Assembly (NCBI GenBank): GCA_003501375.1
Contig: DNPO01000349.1
Coordinates: 1-6,713 of the forward strand
DNA from: Candidatus Sumerlaeota bacterium
GTDB taxonomy: Bacteria; Sumerlaeota; Sumerlaeia; UBA8349
Direction: 5' to 3'
DNA length: 6,713 bases
Shown: positions 1 to 5,223 of the stretch, piece by piece
Position numbering within the stretch: position 1 is the stretch's first letter
Layout of the letters: each line of letters starts with the position of its first letter
Notes under the pieces: generated by a model
What the model was told of the DNA's origin: nothing
Seen by the model: only the letters and a program-made list of their open reading frames with translations
Databases searched by the model: none
Made by a program: the position numbers and the translations under genes

Positions 1-2183
1 CCGTGGAAACCACCGTGTGAACCGTAGTGCAACACGGCTTGAATGCGTTCCCGCGCTTCCGTCGCTTGCGAACGCAACAGGGCCACGCCTACATTATCCG
101 CATGTGCGGATTGCGCAGAGGTATCCGGTGTTTTTTTCGGGAGTTCTGGAACGCCATACAGCAAATCACGTTTGCCGCTTTGTTTAATGATGTTGGCATA
201 AACCGGATCGCGGAAGAGATAGTATGCGACTTCATATCCCGCTTCGCTGTTGGTTTTTGCATCGCCGCCAAGCGGTTTCTCTGTCGTATCATTAATACCG
301 AAAATAATACCGCGATAATCGCCAAATACCGGAAGCGCATCCCACATGCGTTTGAGCGTGACATACGACGATGTTACCGGGCCAAATTTTTCAAAGGACA
401 TGCCGTACAAACCGGGTTGCATCGACCACGGTACCAAGCCATAGTTGCGGCTGTAACCGTTGGGTATCTGCGCATGTGCCAAGTCCATTCCCCAGGGACG
501 CATGGCAATCGCAACTTGCGAGAATTCGCGTGCCACCCAGATGTTGTAGGAGATGGAGCACTCATACCACCAGCCATCATTCATGATGCCGTGCCGCATC
601 TGATCTAAAATGCCGGTCGGACCATTCAGATGACGATCCACCAATGCCATATCCTGCATTGCCAACGAGCAGTACAGCGCACCGCAAAATTCAGAAACAT
701 TCCAGTTGTTAATAGCGCCCATATTGATGGATAAACGCACGCTTTCAATATAAACACGGAACGTCTGTTCAATTTGCGCGCGTTCGGCTTCAGTCAGTAC
801 ATTCGCATCCAAAATCATGTCATAGCACATGGCCATGTGCTGCATCCAGTGCCCTTCCTGCACAAAACTCTGGTGACAACCACGGAACGTTGTCGGGTAC
901 CCCTTAGTGGGATCGGACAACCGCAACAGGAACAACGCGACCTTCTTTGCATGCTCCGTATTACGCGTCAATTGCCACGAAACAGCGGATGCGACAATAC
1001 CCGTTTCTTCCTGCGTTCTGAACAGGTATGGCCCCATTGTGTCGTCTGTGTTCACGATCTTCGCCGGATCGGCAATTTCAGGAACCTTCCACTTGTTTGC
1101 CGTTTTAATGTATTCATCCTGAGCCTTGCGTGCCCATTCATACTTTTGTACCTTGTCGCGCACCTCCTGCCACTCTTCTGCCGTATGTAGAATGTTGGGG
1201 TGCGGTACAGCGCTGGCAGTAACAAAAGATAAAGTCGCCGCAGCATCGCCCTTTCCATTGGCAACCACGCGTAGTTTTTGCGTCTCGGTTCCGCCGGCGG
1301 GCACGCGGTCTGCAACCGTTACGCGAACCTTGCACTCTTTAGTTTCGCCGGGAGCCAATAGCATCTGCGCGGGTTCCACACTCACCGGCATGACTTCCCA
1401 ACCGTGCTTCTCTATCGCCAAGTTTACGCTCTGCGTTTTCTTGGTACAGTTGCCAACTGTCGCAATGTATTCGACTGACTCGCCTGGTTTGGCGGACTTG
1501 CCACGCACCATGCTTTCGAGTGATACCGTTTCGCCCTTCACCAAACGCACCGAGCGAATCAAAAGAGAATCGGCTTTTGTCGCACCCTGCGAACGGACGC
1601 TGAGTTCCAGCGTTTGTACGAATTTCAAGAAGGCGGGCTGGGCCTGCTGGAAATCAAAACTGCTCCAAGGCAACGTAACGGTTTGCCACCCCTTGCCGCA
1701 TAGCGTGATGGTAGTGGCTGTTTCTGGCACATAATCCACGCGCGCAGGCTGATCCGGCAACTTGATGCGTGCAACCAACTCGGCTTGTTTATCACCTTCC
1801 AGATTCACTTCCAACTGGATACCATAAAAATCGCGCCAGTCGGCTGTGCCATCATTTTCCTCGCGGAAACCCTTGTTATACCAACCCTTCGTTCTATTCG
1901 GGTACGCAAAAAACGCCTTGCCCGGGACACGCAATTCCGCGCCATGCTCCTTGGCTTCCAGCCCCTTCCAGCCTTGCAACGAGCGCAAATTACCCAGCGG
2001 CTGCACACAGGGTTTATCCGCCCCCGCGTACATTGCCAGCGTGAGCGCCGATGCCGCGGGATGTGTTTCTGGAGCGCCCGTGATGCGCGGATCGTGCGCT
2101 GGAGTTACACAGGCGATCAAAGTGCCCGCCAGCAACCCGCAAATCGCCACTTGTTTTCCCAGCATCCGAATGGAAAAGTTCAT
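1..2183 (-). CDS. Heparinase II/III-like polysaccharide lyase lipoprotein, partial (C-terminus beyond left edge)
   Basis: Seen: an unbroken frame of 727 codons from ATG at 2183 to the left edge, with AAAGGA 7 bases upstream. The N-terminus is a lipoprotein signal: Arg6/Lys10, a hydrophobic run at 12-24 and lipobox LIAC with Cys25, so export and lipid anchoring are likely. Residues about 60-215 look like a beta-sandwich carbohydrate-binding region (GKGWQTVTLPWSSF at 163-176). Residues 218-325 resemble a NEW3-type domain (KPGESVEYIATVGN, then APGETKECKVRV). From about 330 follows an alpha/alpha-toroid lyase region with INNWN (491-495), DGWWYECSISYN (536-547) and, at the edge, HYGSHGGFH (719-727). 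Known: heparinase II/III and alginate-lyase-like enzymes use Asn/His/Tyr residues in such motifs and cleave uronic-acid polysaccharides by beta-elimination. Inferred: an outer-surface or periplasmic lyase with Tyr546 and His727 as active-site candidates. The substrate cannot be told. A C-terminal beta-sandwich is expected outside the window. A shorter start at Met7 has no ribosome site and would shorten the signal. Confidence 0.85.
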   Translation of the reverse strand, partial: MNFSIRMLGKQVAICGLLAGTLIACVTPAHDPRITGAPETHPAASALTLAMYAGADKPCVQPLGNLRSLQGWKGLEAKEHGAELRVPGKAFFAYPNRTKGWYNKGFREENDGTADWRDFYGIQLEVNLEGDKQAELVARIKLPDQPARVDYVPETATTITLCGKGWQTVTLPWSSFDFQQAQPAFLKFVQTLELSVRSQGATKADSLLIRSVRLVKGETVSLESMVRGKSAKPGESVEYIATVGNCTKKTQSVNLAIEKHGWEVMPVSVEPAQMLLAPGETKECKVRVTVADRVPAGGTETQKLRVVANGKGDAAATLSFVTASAVPHPNILHTAEEWQEVRDKVQKYEWARKAQDEYIKTANKWKVPEIADPAKIVNTDDTMGPYLFRTQEETGIVASAVSWQLTRNTEHAKKVALFLLRLSDPTKGYPTTFRGCHQSFVQEGHWMQHMAMCYDMILDANVLTEAERAQIEQTFRVYIESVRLSINMGAINNWNVSEFCGALYCSLAMQDMALVDRHLNGPTGILDQMRHGIMNDGWWYECSISYNIWVAREFSQVAIAMRPWGMDLAHAQIPNGYSRNYGLVPWSMQPGLYGMSFEKFGPVTSSYVTLKRMWDALPVFGDYRGIIFGINDTTEKPLGGDAKTNSEAGYEVAYYLFRDPVYANIIKQSGKRDLLYGVPELPKKTPDTSAQSAHADNVGVALLRSQATEARERIQAVLHYGSHGGFH

Positions 2184-2472
2184 CTTTCGTTCCTTTCACT
2201 GTTCATGAGACCTTACAGCCTCATTATTTTACTACAATTAAACCTCTGGTGTGAGAAAAAATAGTACTGCCATTTATCGAAATGTGATCGTTTTGGGTGC
2301 CGTTCGTGCCAATACGTCCACAATATACCATGGAGAGTGTTCAAAAACGTCATGTAATATTCAAAATTACTTGAAAAAACATGTATACTCATCCCAGGTG
2401 TTTGTGGAACGCAAGGTGAATGCCAAAATCTCCAGACAATGTATGAAATATTTCGTACAAAAAGGCAAGGGC
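2184..2472. other. Intergenic upstream region of the lyase gene, AT-rich, no gene seen
   Basis: This stretch separates the lyase start from the terminator of the next minus-strand gene. It should hold the lyase promoter and leader, but I find no convincing -35/-10 pair. The best -10-like hexamer, TAAAAT at 2231-2226 on the minus strand, has no good -35 partner. The most structured part is 2351-2384, where overlapping dyads occur: TTCAA (2360-2364) with TTGAA (2371-2375), and GTAAT (2354-2358) with ATTAC (2366-2370). A plus-strand open frame crossing the region is judged spurious because it runs through the terminator into the coding sequence of the hemerythrin gene. Confidence 0.6.
2191..2196 (-). 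promoter_or_regulatory. Ribosome binding site of the lyase gene
   Basis: AAAGGA on the minus strand lies 7 bases before the ATG at 2183. The same hexamer at the same spacing precedes htrA in this window, which supports both start choices. Confidence 0.75.
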
Positions 2473-2523
2473 AAAAAAATAGGCAAGAGACATGAGGGAA
2501 AATTCCTCATGCCTCTTGCCTAT
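2473..2523 (-). terminator. Intrinsic terminator of the hemerythrin-like gene
   Basis: Arms 2479-2497 and 2505-2523 form a 19-base stem with a 7-base loop. The single A/C mismatch on the plus strand becomes a G-U pair in minus-strand RNA, so the minus-strand transcript pairs throughout. On that strand the stem runs straight into a U tract (seven A at 2473-2479 on the plus strand). It starts 19 bases beyond the stop codon of the 2543-3076 gene. On the plus strand no T run follows, so it acts in one direction only. Confidence 0.9.
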
Positions 2524-2542
2524 GGTGGTTCACGTTCGATAC

Positions 2543-3076
2543 CTACTCGTACATTAAACTGTGGTATTTTTCACGCAAGACCGGCCCCATGACGTCTAGT
2601 TCCACGCCTTGGAATGCCGCAGCCAACGCCCGCCAATCTTCCAACACCAACAGTTTTTCGGCCAGGGGAAATAGGATCGTCTCCTCTTTTGCAATATGCT
2701 CACGAATTAACTCCGCAAATCCGGATAAATTTTCCTCCACCTCTTCCAATGCCTTGAGATCGCCAAGGCATGCTTCTGGCAAAACATCTATCAGCGCATC
2801 TACCAAGTTCTTGGTTGCTTCATGCTCCGTTAGCATGGTGGAAATGGGGCCACTGTCGTCCGCGACCCCACGATCTTCTAATCGTTTGAATAAACACTTT
2901 TCTTCTTTGCGATGGTGGAAGCGCTCCACAAAATTTCGGAAGAAATCCACAATCACCTCAACCTCTGTCCAATCCACCCCACGTCCCTTACGAATATCAT
3001 TCCCTACTCGTTCCGCGTTTTCCACCACCATCAGGATGACCTGATGCTCTTCCTTGAGGGTTTCAATCGGGCTCAT
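2543..3076 (-). CDS. Hemerythrin-like HHE-domain protein
   Basis: A complete 177-residue, soluble, helical protein with no signal peptide. Likely iron ligands are His11 (EEHQVI), the HxxxE pair His55/Glu59 (HHRKEE), His85 (TEHEAT) and the second HxxxE pair His127/Glu131 (EHIAKEETILFP). This is the standard pattern of a cytoplasmic hemerythrin-like four-helix bundle with a non-heme diiron site. Known relatives bind oxygen or NO, or take part in iron or nitrosative-stress responses; the role of this one cannot be told from sequence. The ATG at 3076 is chosen because AAGGAG sits 9 bases upstream and the conserved fold begins there. The frame is open 19 codons further, to 3133, but those codons cover the ribosome site and look non-coding. 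The gene is a single unit with its own terminator 19 bases after the stop, and is divergent from htrA. Confidence 0.9.
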   Translation of the reverse strand: MSPIETLKEEHQVILMVVENAERVGNDIRKGRGVDWTEVEVIVDFFRNFVERFHHRKEEKCLFKRLEDRGVADDSGPISTMLTEHEATKNLVDALIDVLPEACLGDLKALEEVEENLSGFAELIREHIAKEETILFPLAEKLLVLEDWRALAAAFQGVELDVMGPVLREKYHSLMYE

Positions 3077-3085
3077 GATGCACAA

Positions 3086-3091
3086 CTCCTT
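3086..3091 (-). promoter_or_regulatory. Ribosome binding site deciding the hemerythrin start
   Basis: AAGGAG on the minus strand lies 9 bases before ATG 3076. It falls inside the longer open frame starting at 3133 and so favours the shorter 177-residue product. Confidence 0.8.
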
Positions 3092-3101
3092 TTTAAAACT
3101 G

Positions 3102-3119
3102 CAATAGAGGGACAATAGA
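3102..3119. repeat. Direct repeat CAATAGA x2, 11 bases apart
   Basis: CAATAGA occurs at 3102-3108 and again at 3113-3119. A related CAATAAA begins at 3131. The two exact copies are one helical turn apart and lie 26-43 bases upstream of the hemerythrin start codon. They could be an operator or part of the leader, or chance; a 7-base repeat alone is weak evidence. Confidence 0.35.
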
Positions 3120-3277
3120 CCGCTGCGGCACAATAAAGCACCGATGAATGCGGACGAACGAACGCTGCACCTATATGAGAGTTACCTATACCTTTTACGC
3201 TACTCTATGGAGGGGGCGAGAATCAAGCAAATAACGCGTTCCTGTCTCAAAAAAAATATTGATTTCACCCTTTGGGA

Positions 3278-3301
3278 ATTTATCGGGGGACACCGATAAA
3301 T
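3278..3301. promoter_or_regulatory. 24-base palindrome, possible operator in the divergent region
   Basis: ATTTATCGG (3278-3286) and CCGATAAAT (3293-3301) are perfect inverted 9-base arms around a 6-base spacer. Centred between the divergent genes, this could be a binding site for a dimeric regulator. It could also fold in RNA, but neither strand has a U run directly after it: on the minus strand the T8 tract is about 20 bases away. The cognate regulator is unknown. Confidence 0.45.
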
Positions 3302-3395
3302 AAAGGGGAAAATGGAGATGGCAGGTAACTTTTGGAGTGTGGTAGTGCGCCGTTGCACTTCAAAGAAACAAGCCCTGTTATTTCCAATAAGAGTT

Positions 3396-3424
3396 TTGCA
3401 ATTCCTTTCGGCACAGCGTATGCT
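3396..3424 (+). promoter_or_regulatory. Candidate sigma-70 promoter of htrA
   Basis: TTGCAA (3396-3401) and TATGCT (3419-3424) are separated by 17 bases, and each matches its consensus at four of six positions. A start near 3431 would give a leader of about 110 bases that includes the whole stem-loop at 3444-3508. No sequence clearly resembling an envelope-stress sigma-E promoter was seen, but lineage-specific ECF sites could not be excluded. Confidence 0.45.
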
Positions 3425-3443
3425 GATATTTGTTTCGAGGTAA

Positions 3444-3508
3444 GAAGACGGGGTGTGTTGGACTCCGCGATCCGTGCCCTTCCTCCCACGGATAACCACC
3501 CCGTCTTC
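3444..3508 (+). promoter_or_regulatory. Long stem-loop in the htrA leader
   Basis: A perfect 12-base outer stem (3444-3455 with 3497-3508) is extended, past one bulged T, by GTT/AAC (3457-3459 with 3494-3496). An inner 7-base hairpin (3470-3476 with 3487-3493, loop 3477-3486) caps it, leaving a one-sided bulge at 3460-3469. It ends 21 bases before the AAAGGA ribosome site and has no T run after it, so it does not look like a terminator. A role in mRNA stability, translation control or protein binding is possible. It matches no riboswitch class that I recognise. Confidence 0.55.
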
Positions 3509-3529
3509 AACCGTTTAACCCGGAAAAAG

Positions 3530-3535
3530 AAAGGA
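3530..3535 (+). promoter_or_regulatory. Ribosome binding site of htrA
   Basis: AAAGGA lies 7 bases before ATG 3543, downstream of and outside the leader stem-loop. Confidence 0.8.
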
Positions 3536-3542
3536 CCGTTCC

Positions 3543-5024
3543 ATGAAATCTCTCCGCAAAACCCTCCCTCTCCTCTGCGTCATTAGCATCCTCTGCGTGG
3601 GACAATTTGTCACACCCACTCGAGCCGCTGCGTTAGAATCCCCCATGTTGGATGGACTGGGCAAGGAAGTCGCCGATGTCGCGGAAAAAAGTCGTCCCGC
3701 CGTGGTGCAGATTTATTCCACGAGCGTAACCAAACAAAAAATCTCTGATCCCTTTGACCAGTTGGAAGAAATGTTCCCACAAATGGGGCCGCAACTGCGT
3801 CGCAACAAAAACCAGTCGCAGCCGCAAGAGCGCGAACTATACCACCAAGGTTTGGGAAGCGGATTTATCGTCGAATCAGACGGCATCATCCTGACCAACA
3901 ACCATGTGGTGGCTGGTGCCAGTGAACTCAAGGTCGTGCTGGACAATGGCAAGGAATACCCCGCCAAGGTCAAGGGCACAGACCCGGAATCGGAAGTCGC
4001 GGTTATTCAGATTGATGCAAAAAACCTGCCCACATTGGAATTGGGCGATTCCGATAAACTGCGCGTGGGAAACTTTGCGATTGCCATTGGCAGTCCGCAG
4101 GGCCTTAGCCAAACCGTTACCTTTGGTATCATCAGTGCATTGAACCGCTCGGAAGTTGGTATTGTAGACTTTGCCAACTTTATCCAGGTGGAAGCCAGTA
4201 TCAATCAGGGAAATAGTGGCGGGCCACTGCTGGATACACGTGGTCGTGTGATTGGTATCAACACCGCTATCATCAGCACCACGGGTGGCTCTCAAGGTTT
4301 GGGACTCGCCATTCCCATCAATCAGGCTCAGAACATTTACAAACAACTGTTGAAAGACGGAAAAGTAACACGTGGCTACATGGGCATTACCATGCAGCCC
4401 CTGACGCCTGAATTGGCGGACAACTTGGGAGCCAAAAATAAATCCGGAGCATTGGTGGGTGATGTCGTTGCTCCTTCCCCCGCAGCAGGCGTGCTGGAAA
4501 CATATGACATTATTACGGGCATCAACGGAATTCCTGTGAAAGATTCCAAGGATGTGATGAACCGTATTGCCACGATGGCCCCTGGCTCCAAGGTCAAACT
4601 CACCGTCATTCGCCAGGAAAAAGAAAAAGAAGTGGAAGTGAAATTGGGCGCACGTCCCAGTAAAGAGGAACGCCTTGCCGCGAAAAATAGTGGAGGCAAA
4701 CCGATTTTGTCTCCTGAGGCAAAAGAAGAAAATCCGGATTTGGGGTTAGGGTTTAAAGTAGAGGCTTTGACTCCAGAAAAAGCCAAGCGCTATGGCGTGG
4801 ATGATGGAAAAGGTGTGGTCGTAACTTCCGTGGATGAAAACAGTGAGGCGTATCGACGTGGATTGCGCTCAGGTATGGTTATTGATCAAATCAACCAGCA
4901 GAGCGTAAAAACCGTCAAGGATGCCGCCGATATTATCAAATCCTCGGGCAAGAAAAGCATCATGTTACGCGTAACCGATGGCCGCGGTTCCTCCCTGCTG
5001 GGTATTCCCAAGGGTAAGGAATAA
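3543..5024 (+). CDS. htrA: HtrA/Do-family periplasmic serine protease with two PDZ domains
   Basis: A complete 493-residue protein, the usual size for DegP/DegQ-type enzymes, which degrade or refold damaged envelope proteins. A signal peptide is clear: Lys2/Arg5/Lys6, a hydrophobic core at 8-23, and AAA at 28-30 as the probable cleavage site. The trypsin-like domain spans about 38-270, with GSGFIV (105-110), His121 in TNNHVV and nucleophile Ser225 in GNSGGPL. PDZ1 is about 277-370, starting GYMGI, and PDZ2 about 398-488. A charged linker (371-397) joins them. Odd: the position of the catalytic aspartate holds Glu151 (DPESEVAV, codon GAA 3993-3995). Spacing to His (30) and Ser (74) matches DegP (30 and 75), so this is the triad site. 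Activity may be altered, though a carboxylate is kept. The gene stands alone between its own candidate promoter and terminator, and converges on the radical SAM gene. Confidence 0.95.
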   Translation: MKSLRKTLPLLCVISILCVGQFVTPTRAAALESPMLDGLGKEVADVAEKSRPAVVQIYSTSVTKQKISDPFDQLEEMFPQMGPQLRRNKNQSQPQERELYHQGLGSGFIVESDGIILTNNHVVAGASELKVVLDNGKEYPAKVKGTDPESEVAVIQIDAKNLPTLELGDSDKLRVGNFAIAIGSPQGLSQTVTFGIISALNRSEVGIVDFANFIQVEASINQGNSGGPLLDTRGRVIGINTAIISTTGGSQGLGLAIPINQAQNIYKQLLKDGKVTRGYMGITMQPLTPELADNLGAKNKSGALVGDVVAPSPAAGVLETYDIITGINGIPVKDSKDVMNRIATMAPGSKVKLTVIRQEKEKEVEVKLGARPSKEERLAAKNSGGKPILSPEAKEENPDLGLGFKVEALTPEKAKRYGVDDGKGVVVTSVDENSEAYRRGLRSGMVIDQINQQSVKTVKDAADIIKSSGKKSIMLRVTDGRGSSLLGIPKGKE

Positions 5025-5068
5025 ATAATCGAGCGTTGATGGAACGGTTGCAAAGTAAATAATTCGTT

Positions 5069-5111
5069 CAGTGGAACGCGACTGCTTGCCATCGCGTTCC
5101 ACTGTTTTTTT
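5069..5111 (+). terminator. Intrinsic terminator of htrA
   Basis: Perfect 13-base arms (5069-5081 and 5092-5104) enclose a 10-base loop and are followed directly by seven T (5105-5111). The stem begins 44 bases after the htrA stop codon. No U run follows the stem on the minus strand, so it serves htrA only. Confidence 0.95.
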
Positions 5112-5136
5112 ATTGCGTTGTAAAGATCAGAATAAC

Positions 5137-5162
5137 AAAAACGGTGGAACTTTTCTTGTTCC
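5137..5162 (-). terminator. Weak candidate terminator of the radical SAM operon
   Basis: On the minus strand GGAAC and GTTCC (plus coordinates 5158-5162 and 5146-5150) form a 5-base stem with a 7-base loop. Three bases later come G and five T (5137-5141). It sits about 60 bases after the stop of the radical SAM gene. The stem is short and the T run not adjacent, so this is only a possibility; no better site exists between the convergent genes. Confidence 0.3.
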
Positions 5163-5223
5163 TGCGTTAGATGCTCTATTAGACAACAAACTTGTAACTT
5201 GAATGCAGGGCTAATGCTTGGGT

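Larger units (their letters stand above)
3077..3542. other. Divergent control region between hemerythrin-like gene and htrA, no gene seen
   Basis: This region of 466 bases holds the control signals for both flanking genes. Described separately are a direct repeat near the hemerythrin start, a 24-base palindrome, a candidate htrA promoter, and a foldable leader. An A8 run lies at 3249-3256, and a small CCC-TTT-GGG palindrome at 3268-3276. I found no tRNA and no convincing small protein. A short plus-strand frame (3332-3586) lacks a ribosome site and overlaps the htrA start. No hemerythrin promoter could be assigned with confidence. Confidence 0.7.

Noticed and set aside
27..608. Plus-strand open frame of 193 codons
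   Set aside because: Lies wholly opposite the 727-codon lyase frame, has no ribosome site and shows no recognisable domain. The minus-strand frame has a lipoprotein signal and lyase motifs.
1126..1734. Plus-strand open frame of 202 codons, rich in Ser, Thr and Cys
   Set aside because: Antisense shadow of the lyase gene; low-complexity composition and no ribosome site.
1785..2264. Plus-strand open frame of 159 codons
   Set aside because: Antisense to the lyase N-terminus and crosses its start, ribosome site and upstream region.
2251..2592. Plus-strand open frame of 113 codons in the intergenic stretch
   Set aside because: Runs straight through the minus-strand terminator and into the 3' end of the hemerythrin gene; no ribosome site and no recognisable fold.
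2589..3044. Plus-strand open frame of 151 codons
   Set aside because: Antisense to the hemerythrin-like gene, whose ligand pattern is clear; Ser/Thr-rich shadow composition.
3077..3133. Upstream start at 3133 adding 19 residues to the hemerythrin-like protein
   Set aside because: The extra codons cover the AAGGAG ribosome site that serves ATG 3076, and they precede the conserved fold.
3444..3508. Reading the htrA leader stem-loop as an intrinsic terminator
   Set aside because: No T run follows on either strand and no gene ends just before it.
3332..3586. Small plus-strand open frame before htrA
   Set aside because: Covers the candidate promoter and stem-loop, overlaps the htrA start in another frame, and lacks a ribosome site.
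3876..4346. Minus-strand open frame of 156 codons inside htrA
   Set aside because: Opposite the protease catalytic domain; a shadow without a ribosome site or domain.
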